This document shows, piece after piece, positions 55,178 to 62,921 of a stretch of 64,000 nucleotides of DNA (its first letter is position 1; each line of letters starts with the position of its first letter). Below the pieces are notes generated by a model, which was given only the letters and a program-made list of their open reading frames with translations, did not search any database and was not told where the DNA came from. Both the position numbers and the translations under genes were made by a program. Location of the stretch: positions 3,410,001 through 3,474,000 of the forward strand of contig NZ_JAPEOB010000001.1 of the NCBI RefSeq assembly GCF_026341775.1. Direction: 5' to 3'. The DNA comes from Streptomyces sp. NBC_00654. Its GTDB lineage: Bacteria; Actinomycetota; Actinomycetes; Streptomycetales; Streptomycetaceae.

Positions 55178-55402
55178 CGGGTGACAAATAACTGGTCGGC
55201 ATCACCCTCGACACGGGCACATCCCACACACTGACGGCCATGGACGCCCCCCTTCTGGGTCCCTGCTCTGAACCGCTGGGTCGAAGCCGATCAACTCATT
55301 CCGGCCAATGGCTCCGGACGAGCAACGGCACCTGGGTAAAGATCACCGCCGTCACCTAACGCCACAACCACCACTGTCTGCAACCTCACCGTCGCAGACC
55401 TC
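55178..55402 (+). pseudogene. degenerate copy of the HINT domain
   Basis: The sequence closely follows the HINT-coding DNA of the main RHS gene from about 43446 (GGTCGGCATCACCCTC..., GCACATCCCACACA...), but contains stops (for example TAA after GTCACC near 55357) and frameshifting indels. It is non-functional and provides homology for cassette exchange. Confidence 0.8.
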
Positions 55403-55741
55403 CACACGTACTATGTGCTCGCTGGTGCCACCCGGGTCCTCGTCCACAATTCCGGTGGAATGGGCGGGTGTTCCGACGCTGCCTATCAAGGTGTTCTGCA
55501 TATTGGTGACGGAGTCGCCAAGGGAAATGTGAGTCACCGTCTGGGAATGGTTGACGACGAGCTCGCAGATTATCTTGACATGTATGCAAATAGTGGCACG
55601 GGGAAGGCGATTAAGGGTGGAGGAATGGGATGGTATGATTCAGGCCGTGGAGTCATGATTATTCAGCGCGGCGCATACTCGATGACAGCCTTCAAGGCGT
55701 CGGCCGAAATCTTTCTGTCCCGACTCGACCCGAACGGGTGA
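55403..55741 (+). CDS. orphan RHS toxin cassette 2, unrecognised tip
   Basis: The end of the HINT domain (HTYYVLAGATRVLVHNSGG) is in frame with an unrecognised tip of about 90 residues (CSDAAYQGVLHIGDGVAKGN, DELADYLDMYANSGTGKAIK, GMGWYDSGRGVMIIQRGAYS). There is no start near the HINT remnant except GTG 55415, and the HINT copy upstream is broken, so it is probably silent until recombined. The DNA is markedly less GC-rich than the chromosome. I do not recognise the tip; a toxin role is inferred from its location. Confidence 0.6.
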   Translation, partial: HTYYVLAGATRVLVHNSGGMGGCSDAAYQGVLHIGDGVAKGNVSHRLGMVDDELADYLDMYANSGTGKAIKGGGMGWYDSGRGVMIIQRGAYSMTAFKASAEIFLSRLDPNG

Positions 55742-55744
55742 TGT

Positions 55745-56011
55745 ATGCAGCTCAAGCGCGATAAAAACAGCTTCATGCTCACCTTGACGGAGGTTGAGCT
55801 TGGTCGACTCCTCGCCTGTGTAATCGAATCAGCAGAAGCATTGTCTCGTAGTGAATTCTTCATCCGCACTGGATGGGTTCGCGATGATGTGCGATCCGCA
55901 ATCTCCTCCTTCGACAGAGTGTCGAAGGGGGAACTCGGCGAGATTTCGATCGATATTCCAGAACCGCAAGAAGAGATTGAAAATCCGAGGCGCCCTAGGG
56001 ATCGGCAATAG
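55745..56011 (+). CDS. candidate immunity protein to cassette 2
   Basis: The 88-residue protein (MLTLTEVELGRLLACVIESAEALSRSEFFIR, then acidic EISIDIPEPQEEIE) lies three bases after the cassette-2 stop on the same strand. Small, acidic, low-GC and of unknown family, it has the expected features and position of an immunity protein. Confidence 0.62.
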   Translation: MQLKRDKNSFMLTLTEVELGRLLACVIESAEALSRSEFFIRTGWVRDDVRSAISSFDRVSKGELGEISIDIPEPQEEIENPRRPRDRQ

Positions 56012-56103
56012 GTCGTCGCCTTCGCTCGCGGATTTTTTGTTCATACCAATGAATGAACACAGAGGCCACGCCGGAATGCGCTCCGGTGGGTCCTCTGGGG
56101 GTC

Positions 56104-56126
56104 TGACGGCAGTAATTGACGGCAAC
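56104..56126 (+). repeat. AICE attachment core, copy 3 (relic of a second AICE)
   Basis: Another copy of the core (TGACGGCAGTAAT...TGACGGCAAC) is followed by GTCAGCG exactly as in copy 1, and directly by the 3' end of a second integrase. It is the int-side att of an element whose other genes are gone. It is in the same orientation as copies 1 and 2. Confidence 0.82.
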
Positions 56127-56366
56127 GTCAGCGATGGGCGCTGCACAAAGTGGCGGTTCGTCGCTGTCGTCGGGCCGCAGGGTCGCGCAGGGCGTTGCCA
56201 AGGGTATCGATGGCTTGGCGCTGGAGGCGAAGTCGGACATGAGCGTAGATGCTGGCGGTGACGCCGATGTGGGCGTGGCCGAAGAGTTCCTTGATCACGA
56301 CAAGGTCGCCACCCTGCTCCAGGAGCGGGGTGGCGGTCGAGTGCCGGAGGCCGTGAAAGCGTTGTG
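56127..56366 (-). pseudogene. 3' remnant of a second AICE integrase
   Basis: The minus strand encodes HSTATPLLEQGGDLVVIKEL, FGHAHIGVTASIYAHVRLRL and a C-terminal tail, close to the complete integrase at 44952 and retaining the last catalytic His and Tyr. The N-terminal 80 percent is missing. It stops where the IS5-type transposase fragment begins. Confidence 0.85.
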
Positions 56367-56714
56367 AGGGAAGTCGAGGGCCGGGATGCCGAGCCGACCG
56401 CCTACATCCTTGACGCCCAGAGCATCAAGACCTCGGCAAACGTGCCCGCGTCAGGCTAGGGCATCGACGCGGGCAAGAAGATCGCAAGCCGCAAGCGCCA
56501 CATCGGCGTCGACACACTCGGCCTCCTCCTGGCCGTGCTGGTCACGGCCGCTGGAGTCTCCGACAACGTCGCCGGCATCCACGTGCTTTCGAACATCGCT
56601 ACGGACCACCCCCGCGTCACCAAAGCCTGGGCCGACACCGGCTACCGCACCAAGGTCATCGAGCACGGCGCCCGCCTCGCCATCGACGTCGAAGTCACCC
56701 GCCGAGACCCTGCC
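56366..56714 (+). pseudogene. IS5-family transposase fragment, first part
   Basis: The frame encodes AYILDAQSIKTSANVPASG, a TAG stop at about 56456, then GIDAGKKIASRKRHIGVDTL and ADTGYRTKVIEHGARLAIDV, the middle of an IS5-family (IS1647-like) transposase with its first two Asp residues. The gene has lost its start, has a nonsense codon and is cut by the MITE at 56715. The last part resumes at 57982. Confidence 0.85.
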
Positions 56715-56880
56715 TAAGGGCTGTCCCGTAATCCCTGGCGGGCGCACGACGACAGCTACGGCACCTCGCCGCGTTGTCGGCACGCCCGCATACATCCAGT
56801 ATGTGGGCGTCCCTCCGCCTTGCGATGCACCGCATCTGACGCCGCGCGCTGATCCACCAGGGATTACGGGACAGCCCTTA
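56715..56880. mobile_element. 166-bp MITE with 24-bp perfect inverted repeats
   Basis: The ends are TAAGGGCTGTCCCGTAATCC... at 56715-56738 and its exact complement at 56857-56880. The interior has a strong hairpin (ACGCCCGCATACATCCAGTA, then TGTGGGCGT). There is no coding capacity. The terminal GGGCTGTCCCGTAA sequence looks like the end of IS5-type elements, which could mobilise it. It interrupts the older transposase gene. Confidence 0.85.
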
Positions 56881-57978
56881 GAGGGCGTTTAGTGTGGGCG
56901 GATTGCCTCTTATGCCCTAGTACGTTCCTCGCCAGGTTGGTGTGGTCTCGTCCGTTATGCGCTTGGCGAGGTTGTCGATCGACGCGACGTGGATCATGGC
57001 TTCGGAGCTGGCGGTGAGGGTCTCGTAGTCGCGGGCTAGACGTCGGTGCATCATGATCCAACCGATACTCCGCTCTACTACCCAGCGCCTTTTCACGACA
57101 TGGAAGCCGCGAACTCCGGGGTTTCTGTTGACGACTTCGACGTCGATTCCGAGCTGCGCGCCGTGTTCGACAACGGCGTTCTTGAAGCCGGTGTCTACCC
57201 AGCTCTTGGCGATGGTCGGGTACGTCTTCTTGGCCTGGTCGAGGAGGCGTATTCCCAGGGCGTTTTCGGAGAGGCTCTCGGCGGTGACGGTCACTGCGAG
57301 GAGCAGGCCGATCGTGTCGGTGAGGATGCCCCGCTTCCGGCCCACGATCTTCTTCGCGGCGTCCGTTCCCTGGCTGGTCAGGGGCACGTTGGTGGAGGTC
57401 TTCACACTCTGGGTGTCGATGACGGAGCCTGTGGGTTCGGGCTTGCGGCCTTCCTTCACGCGGGCCAGGCCGGTGAGGTCGTAGTTGAGCTGGGCGAAGA
57501 TTCCCTCGTCGCGCCAGGCGGCGTAGTAGGCGTAGACAGTGCCGTGGTTCGGGAAGTCGTGCGGGAGGTATTTCCAGGGGATTCCGGTGCGGTTCACGTA
57601 GACGACCGCGTTGAACACGTCGCGGAGGTCGACTTTGGCCGGCTGGCCGGTGGGCCTGCGGTCGAGCCTGGCTTTTCTCCATTCCGTCAGGGTCGGCTCG
57701 ATCAGGGCCCATCGGGCGTCGGACAGGTCGCTGGGGTACGGCTTCCGCTGGCTCACACCGTAGCGTTGGCACGGGAGGACCGGAAGGTGCCGTTCCGCTG
57801 ATCACCGGAGGTTCTACCGCATCCTCAAACCAGACGGACTTCCAGCGGTAGAAGCGAGCGAAACGGATGGCAGACGCCGAGCGGCGGGAGGTCACGAAAC
57901 TCGTATGCCGCCTGAACCACCACAAAGCAGGTCAGTCATGAAAGCCGCCTTTCGGAACAAACCTAGGTAAACGCCCTC
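56881..57978. mobile_element. complete IS5-family insertion sequence (1.1 kb)
   Basis: Terminal inverted repeats GAGGGCGTTTA (56881-56891) and TAAACGCCCTC (57968-57978) flank one transposase gene. A TTA target duplication is present on both sides (56878-56880 and 57979-57981), with the left copy being the last three bases of the MITE. The element is intact and inserted after the MITE. Confidence 0.9.
56917..57756 (-). CDS. IS5-family DDE transposase
   Basis: The 279-residue product has the N-terminal DUF4096-like start (SDLSDARWALIEPTL) and a DDE core: Asp in SVIDTQSVKTS, Asp in SWVDTGFKN, Glu in RRWVVERSIGWIM. The length is full for this family and there are no stops. A GTG start at 57756 is used. 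It drives the IS at 56881-57978. Confidence 0.92.
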   Translation of the reverse strand: MSQRKPYPSDLSDARWALIEPTLTEWRKARLDRRPTGQPAKVDLRDVFNAVVYVNRTGIPWKYLPHDFPNHGTVYAYYAAWRDEGIFAQLNYDLTGLARVKEGRKPEPTGSVIDTQSVKTSTNVPLTSQGTDAAKKIVGRKRGILTDTIGLLLAVTVTAESLSENALGIRLLDQAKKTYPTIAKSWVDTGFKNAVVEHGAQLGIDVEVVNRNPGVRGFHVVKRRWVVERSIGWIMMHRRLARDYETLTASSEAMIHVASIDNLAKRITDETTPTWRGTY

Positions 57979-57981
57979 TTA

Positions 57982-58166
57982 GAGGGGATTCAAGGTGTTC
58001 CGCGGCGTTGGGTCGTCGAGCGGACCTTCGACTGGCTCGTGCACTACCGCCGCCTCGCCGCGACTACGAAACCCACCCGCACCGCTCCGAGGCCATGATC
58101 CACCTCGCGCTGATCGACCTGATGAGCCGCAGGTTCACCCGAGAAGCGAACCTGGAGTATTCATAG
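57982..58166 (+). pseudogene. IS5-family transposase fragment, last part
   Basis: The sequence continues the fragment broken at 56714: RRWVVERTFDWLVHYRRLA in one frame, then after a missing base DYETHPHRSEAMIHLALIDL and MSRRFTREANLEYS to the TAG. The E of the DDE triad is here. The frameshift and the split by two insertions make it dead. Confidence 0.82.
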
Positions 58167-58280
58167 TCGCCGGGCCACGCTGACCGGCGCGTCCTCGCCC
58201 CTCATCGCCTGCGGCCAGCGGTCATTGATGACACCCGCCGCTTTCCCGCACGCGCCACAGGCTGCCTCCCTTTCCGGCAG

Positions 58281-58517
58281 CTACCAGTGGTCAGGCGGTG
58301 ACATGCCGAATTCCTGGATCCCGCAAAGCGTCATATCAAAGATGCCAAAAGCGTGGGAGGCGCCGACGGCAGGGCCATCCGCGACAGCCGTCTCCCCGCG
58401 CAACTCCATCGACAGATACGGAGGTCGCGAGATCTCGAACCACTCGCCGCCCACCTGCGTGGCGGCATAACACCACGAACAGGTCCAGATCTCTTCCTCC
58501 CAGACCGTCGGGCGCAC
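58281..58517 (-). CDS. possible small zinc-ribbon-like protein, uncertain
   Basis: A 78-residue frame starts at GTG 58517 and includes WEEEIWTCSWCYAATQVGG and EWFEISRPPYLSMELRGETA. Just upstream in the same frame another Cys pair (ECDVCGLAMWR) is followed by a TAG, so the locus may be a zinc-ribbon gene cut by a nonsense codon. It could also be chance. The flanks at 58167-58280 and 58518-58689 hold nothing I can support. Confidence 0.35.
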   Translation of the reverse strand: MRPTVWEEEIWTCSWCYAATQVGGEWFEISRPPYLSMELRGETAVADGPAVGASHAFGIFDMTLCGIQEFGMSPPDHW

Positions 58518-58689
58518 CGGCTACCGCCACATCGCCAGTCCGCACACATCACACTCGCGGGCGGATCCTCACACGTCGGCAGGGTCCGCCCCAAGCAGCT
58601 GACATCACGCCAGCTATCAAACACCCCCGCCAGGACAGAACGTTCTCTTGCAACCGTCCAACTGCACTCGGAGACGGGCGGGACGCGGC

Positions 58690-59763
58690 TCAGTGCGTGA
58701 GTGTGTCCATCCAGCCGTCGCCGTGCGGAGGAACGAAGAAGTACCCACCGCCGGTGGTCAGCAGGTACTTCGCCATGGATTCCCCTTCCAGTCGTTTCTG
58801 GGTTGTTTCGAATCCTTGCGTCAGGTCTCGCTGGAAACAGGAGAATATGATCCCAGTGTCACCGTTGCCCTGGTCGTAGCTGTAGCTGCGCCTCACGATC
58901 GGTGGTGAGTTGCGGCGGTCAGGAGCTGCGAGACGTACATGTGAATCAAGCGGCGTAAGCCTGCCCGTCGGATCGGCCGCATAGTTTGGCCGCTCGTCGA
59001 CGGGTGTGCCGTCAAGCCATCCACCGTCGCGTCGGCGGCCGATGATCCGTTCCTGTTCATGTGCTGAGTCTTTGTCCCATAGGTCCGTCGCGAACCGGAT
59101 GATGCGCACAACTTGATAGCTGCCGCCCACAGCCCACTGAGGCTCGTCCTGATCGGCGGTGGTGAGCGCGCGGGCGAGGGATTCCCTCTCGGTGCCGGGA
59201 TTGCCGAAGCCCTCAGTGAAGTGGAACGGGTTTCGGGCCAGGCCACTGCCGCCCTCGACTCGGTTGGCGGGACGAGAGCCATCGATGTGCCACCGAATTT
59301 TCCAGTGAGAGGGGGTCGTGCTTCTGATGCCTTCGACGGACTTCCGTATCGCCGAGGCCTTGTCGCCCGCGATGTGCACAAGAATGTCTCCGTGCGACAT
59401 GGCGGGCTCGAGGAGATCGCCCGCGAAGTGCGGCATCGCCTTGAGCTGGCGAGGAAGTGAATCCGCGGGCCCGAAAAGTGTCGCCCCAAGGGCGAAGCCC
59501 ACAGACGTACCCGGCTCGGCGGCCGCGTGAACCCGTTTCACTATTTCTCTCAGCCCACTTCGAGGCCGTTCGATATCGAGCGCGACCAACGCCACATATC
59601 GCTCCGGCAAGAGTCCGCGCAACTGGACGGGGCTGGCAGCCAAGTCGCCAGAAGTGGCCCTGGCCCCTGCGGCGCCCCTGCCTGCCAAGCCGTAGGCAGC
59701 CGCACCTCCGCCTGCCAGAGCAACCGCCATGCCCGAAGCCATCAGGTTTCTACGCCGTACCAC
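58690..59763 (-). CDS. Tat-exported Dyp-type heme peroxidase with Glu in place of the distal Asp
   Basis: The 357-residue product has a Tat signal (RRRNLMASGMAVALAGGGAA). The heme-ligand His275 is in DSHVRLAAP, the distal Arg is in RRSYSYDQG and the family tail is FSCFQRDLTQGFETTQKRL. The signature normally read as GFxDGxxNP is HFTEGFGNP, so the distal catalytic Asp appears as Glu184. Exported Dyp peroxidases oxidise dyes and aromatic polymers or handle heme. GTG at 59763 follows GAGG. It lies inside the island. Confidence 0.88.
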   Translation of the reverse strand: MVRRRNLMASGMAVALAGGGAAAYGLAGRGAAGARATSGDLAASPVQLRGLLPERYVALVALDIERPRSGLREIVKRVHAAAEPGTSVGFALGATLFGPADSLPRQLKAMPHFAGDLLEPAMSHGDILVHIAGDKASAIRKSVEGIRSTTPSHWKIRWHIDGSRPANRVEGGSGLARNPFHFTEGFGNPGTERESLARALTTADQDEPQWAVGGSYQVVRIIRFATDLWDKDSAHEQERIIGRRRDGGWLDGTPVDERPNYAADPTGRLTPLDSHVRLAAPDRRNSPPIVRRSYSYDQGNGDTGIIFSCFQRDLTQGFETTQKRLEGESMAKYLLTTGGGYFFVPPHGDGWMDTLTH

Positions 59764-60099
59764 TTCGACCTCACTTACTCCGATGAGCCCGTTGCCTCAT
59801 CAACTTCACACCTTCTCAACCGAAGCCCGCCCGCAACAGTGCCTTTACAGACGGCTCTCTGGAACACATGCTCATGCTGGAACCGTTCAGCAGGGCAGGT
59901 CGGATGAAAAGGGCTTGCCGAACTGCGCCAGTTCGCACTTCGCAATGGCGTCGCCGCAGTTCTCGGTCACCCACCTGGGCATCTCAATGGTCGTTGACAA
60001 GGGAGTTCCTGCCGGTCCGTACACCTGACAAGCCTGTGCACGGGAAGGATTTCGACGGTCATGACGATGAGGATGTGGAAGGCGGCACATCGCTGCGGG
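59764..60099. other. intergenic region within the island
   Basis: These 336 bases have no gene I can support in any frame. Presumably they include the Dyp peroxidase promoter; no clear consensus was found. Confidence 0.4.
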
Positions 60100-60639
60100 A
60101 GGATGCCCAGACTCTGCGGGGATCTTCTCCCCTTGGCTCGGCGCGGGACGGAGCCTGTTTCAGGCACAGACTCTGCTCGCTCGCTTTCCCTGGCTGGGGG
60201 AGTGGGCGAAGCCGTCACTGGGGGCCAAGGCGCGGTACCTGGAGACGCTTCGGGCCCAGGCGGCCCGGTTCGTAGACCTGGAGGAGCTCGTCGTAGCTGC
60301 CGCAAATGACTCTTCCCATGCCCGAGTTTCCGCGCGGACCCGGCCTTCGCGGTGCTCGGCGGCAACGGCCGGGTGTCCGGGGCACTCGTGGACCTGTTGC
60401 GTCGGTGGCAGGGCGCGGCAGGGCGGCTCTGGGAAGGGCCGGGCGCGCGTGCGTACCTCTCGTACGAGATCGTGCGAGGCATCCGCAGCAGTCGGAAGGA
60501 TCACGACGCTGCCCTGGCGCGCGGCGCAAACGACCTGCGGAGCCTGGATGTCAAGTGGTCTGGCGGACTGCCGGTGGCGGTATGGCACGGCCTGCTCACG
60601 GGAGACCGCCTCAACCTCGCGCTGGGACAGGCCCTACTT
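60100..60639 (+). pseudogene. frameshifted gene of unknown function, cut by the island repeat
   Basis: Two frames join into one protein-like sequence: SLFQAQTLLARFPWLGEWAK and GAKARYLETLRAQAARFVDL (about 60150-60310), then after a frameshift GGNGRVSGALVDLLRRWQGA and EGPGARAYLSYEIVRGIRSS to about 60640, where the tRNA-like repeat begins. Both have good third-position GC. The 3' end is therefore missing. I do not recognise the family. Confidence 0.45.
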
Positions 60640-60920
60640 CTGGGGGTCAAGGGGTCGCAGATTCAATCCTGTCGTCCCGACTGGAGACAGTCGCAGATCA
60701 AGGGCCGGTTTCGGAGAAATCCGAAACCGGCCCTTGATCGTTTTGGGGACCAGTCGGGGGGACCGGTGTCCTGGTCGGGCGCCCTTGACCGGCGTCAGCG
60801 GGTCATGACGATCGGGCTCGGCAGGGAGCGCGCTGCGTCGGCGGCTGTGATCTTGTGTATGTCCCGGTGGAGGTAGCGCTGGGTGGTGGTCAGGGAATCG
60901 TGGCCGACGACCCTCCGGAG
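60640..60920. repeat. right direct repeat of the island with decayed tRNA-Pro 3' half (attR-like)
   Basis: CTGGGGGTCAAGGGGTCGCA and what follows match 36001-36280. The copy has GATTCAA-TC instead of GGTTCAAATC in the T-arm and no 5' tRNA half, so it is not a functional tRNA. The terminator hairpin is repeated at 60701-60734, followed by the 3' end of the integrase remnant. Confidence 0.85.
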
Positions 60921-61140
60921 TACGTGGACCAGACGTGGACCTGGACTCCTGCGTCGGCGAACCAGGTGAGTCCGGTGAGCCGGAGGTCATGGCGGCGCAG
61001 GTGTTCGTAGCCGAGCTCGGTGACCGCGTCGACCCAATGCGTGGCGTGGCGCAGGACGGCGGTGGAGATGCGTCCACCGCGCGGACCGGCGAGGGTTTCC
61101 CGGTCGGGCAGGGCCGGCGCGCGCGGGTCGAGAAGCTCGT
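60795..61140 (-). pseudogene. degraded tyrosine integrase remnant (right end)
   Basis: The minus strand reads GYEHLRRHDLRLTGLTWFAD, AGVQVHV in one frame and, after a frameshift, GHDSLTTTQRYLHRDIHKIT to the stop at 60795. This retains the His-x-x-Arg (RHDLR), GHDS and Tyr regions lost from the left remnant. Both remnants derive from related integrases. Confidence 0.8.
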
Positions 61141-61144
61141 GAGG

Positions 61145-61834
61145 TCATTGTCGTTCACCTCGCGGCGTGAACGCCGCGCTGTCGTCCGTGTCGTACGTGA
61201 AGCGGGCGGAAACCGACACCACACCGTCGACCGTTGCGCACATGCGCTCGATCGCGGGGATCATGCCCCGGAAGGGCAGCCGGCCGCCAAGCTCCACGCA
61301 CCCGTTCCGCACCTCGACGGCGAGAGCGTCCGGATCGAGGTGCAGCGTCCCGGCGAGGACGTCCTCGACGATCTCCCGGCGGATCTCGTCGTCCCCTCGC
61401 AGGAAGATCCCCAGCAGGTCGCGGCGGCTGACGATGCCCAGCAGCCGGTCCTCCTCATCCACGACAGCGAGGCGTTTCACGTCCTGTGCCTCCATCAGCC
61501 GGGCCGTCTCGGCCACGGTCCACTCCGGGCGGACGCAGACGGGCGGCGCGGACATCAGCTCCTCGGCCCGTATTCCTTCGGCTTTGGCCCGCTCCCACGT
61601 CTGAAGCCCCACGCCGGCCGGGAGGTCGTCCGGCGCGGTGACACGGTCGGCGGTCTTGCGCAGCAGATCCCCCTCCGAGACCACCCCGAGCACCCGATTC
61701 CCTTCGTCCACCACTGGCACCGCGGTGATCTGGTGCTGAGACAGCGTCCGCGCGATCTCCTTGAACGGGGTGCCGCCGCGGACACTTATCACCTGACGAG
61801 TCATCAGTTCGCTGATCCTGCGATGACGCATCAT
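61145..61834 (-). CDS. CBS-pair protein with C-terminal BON domain (1)
   Basis: The 229-residue product has two CBS motifs (ISELMTRQVISVRGGTPFKE to VVSEGDLLRK; AEELMSAPPVCVRPEWTVAE to IVSRRDLLGIFLRGDDEI) and a BON domain (VEDVLAGTLHLDPDALAVEV, VELGGRLPF). CBS pairs sense adenine nucleotides; BON domains bind membranes. It is a paralogue of the next upstream gene, about 100 bases away, and is likely co-transcribed. AAGGAG precedes tandem ATGs at 61834 and 61831. Confidence 0.92.
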   Translation of the reverse strand: MMRHRRISELMTRQVISVRGGTPFKEIARTLSQHQITAVPVVDEGNRVLGVVSEGDLLRKTADRVTAPDDLPAGVGLQTWERAKAEGIRAEELMSAPPVCVRPEWTVAETARLMEAQDVKRLAVVDEEDRLLGIVSRRDLLGIFLRGDDEIRREIVEDVLAGTLHLDPDALAVEVRNGCVELGGRLPFRGMIPAIERMCATVDGVVSVSARFTYDTDDSAAFTPRGERQ

Positions 61835-61937
61835 TCGCTCCTTCCTGCGCGGGCGTACCCGGCCAGGCCGCCCGGAGTCATCGGGCGAGAGACACAGGGC
61901 GGGGGGTGATCGTGGATGACATGTGTCCGCCGGGGGC

Positions 61938-62615
61938 TCATCGTGGCGGCTCCACGTCGAGAGCGACGTTGTCGTAGGCGTAGTCGATCGACTCGTGCAA
62001 GGCCACCACTCCGTCCACCCAGCGGCAGAGCCGTACGATCACAGGGATGTCGGCGCGCTCGTCGACACGGCCGGTCAGGGTCACGACTCCGTCCGTGACA
62101 GCAACACGGATCGCGCCGGCGGGCAGGCGCAGAGTGCCGACCAGGACATCGTGCTCAATCTCGCCACGGATTGCGGAGTCATGGCGGAGGAAGGGTTTGA
62201 GTAGATCGCTGCGGCTGACGATCCCGACGAGTCGTCCGGTCTCGTCGGTCACGGGCAGCCGTTTCACGCCTTTGCGGTGCATCGTCCGGGCCGTCTCGAC
62301 GAGATTCCAGCTCGCCTGTGCCGTGATGGCCGGGGAGGTCATCAGGCCGGCGGCCGTCTCCGCGTCGGGCAGCCCGCGCTCCTGGGACAGCGGCCGGACT
62401 CCCGCCCAGCGGCCTTCCAGGTCAGGGAGTTCCGCGGTGGCGCGCAGCATGTCGGCCTCCGAGACCACGCCGAGCGGGTGCCGGCCGTCGTCGATGACCG
62501 GCACCGCTGAGATGTCGTGCTCGGAGAGGAGACGGGCGACCTCTTTGAACGGAGTCCCGGGAGCCGCGGTGACCACGTCATGCGTCATGACTTCGAAGAC
62601 CGTTCGGTGCTGCAT
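61938..62615 (-). CDS. CBS-pair protein with C-terminal BON domain (2)
   Basis: The 225-residue product repeats the same architecture: CBS1 (VFEVMTHDVVTAAPGTPFKE), CBS2 (AGLMTSPAITAQASWNLVET) and BON (IEHDVLVGTLRLPAGAIRVA, VTLTGRVD). It probably arose by tandem duplication with its neighbour. It diverges from the universal stress protein gene across a region with two DevR/OsdR-like palindromes. Confidence 0.92.
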   Translation of the reverse strand: MQHRTVFEVMTHDVVTAAPGTPFKEVARLLSEHDISAVPVIDDGRHPLGVVSEADMLRATAELPDLEGRWAGVRPLSQERGLPDAETAAGLMTSPAITAQASWNLVETARTMHRKGVKRLPVTDETGRLVGIVSRSDLLKPFLRHDSAIRGEIEHDVLVGTLRLPAGAIRVAVTDGVVTLTGRVDERADIPVIVRLCRWVDGVVALHESIDYAYDNVALDVEPPR

Positions 62616-62921
62616 GACGCTCCTCCTTCACAGGCCGTGCCGCTGCCGGCACGGTCCACTCTGGTGCGCGGACCTTGCCTTCGGGCAGTGCCGAACGGTC
62701 CCCTTCCGGGACGGTTGGCCCCCTTCCTCGCACGGGGTGAACGGGGGTGCCGGGTGCATGGGCAGCCCTGCCGAGAGCCGGCTCAGCCGTGTTCTGCGTG
62801 CCGCCTGAGCCCAGCAGGGTCCGGGTAGGGCCGCTTCCGGGACCGACTGGCCCTACCCCGCCGTCCGGCCCGGTGTCAGCGTGGCAGCGAGCCACCTCGG
62901 AATCGGAAGGCGGTGCGGACG
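62616..62921. promoter_or_regulatory. divergent stress promoter with two DevR/OsdR-like palindromes
   Basis: GGGACGGTTGGCCCC at 62708-62722 and GGGACCGACTGGCCC at 62839-62853 have the same flank CTTCC and the form GGGAC-N5-G(C/G)CCC, resembling DevR/DosR/OsdR dormancy-regulator sites. CBS and Usp genes are typical members of such regulons. Binding is inferred. Confidence 0.55.

Noticed and set aside
57046..57801. 251-codon plus-strand frame across the IS.
   Set aside because: Antisense of the DDE transposase, which has the complete catalytic triad on the minus strand.
60640..60682. Second tRNA-Pro gene.
   Set aside because: Only the 3' half is present, with a T-arm base deletion and no 5' acceptor strand; it is an att-like duplicate.
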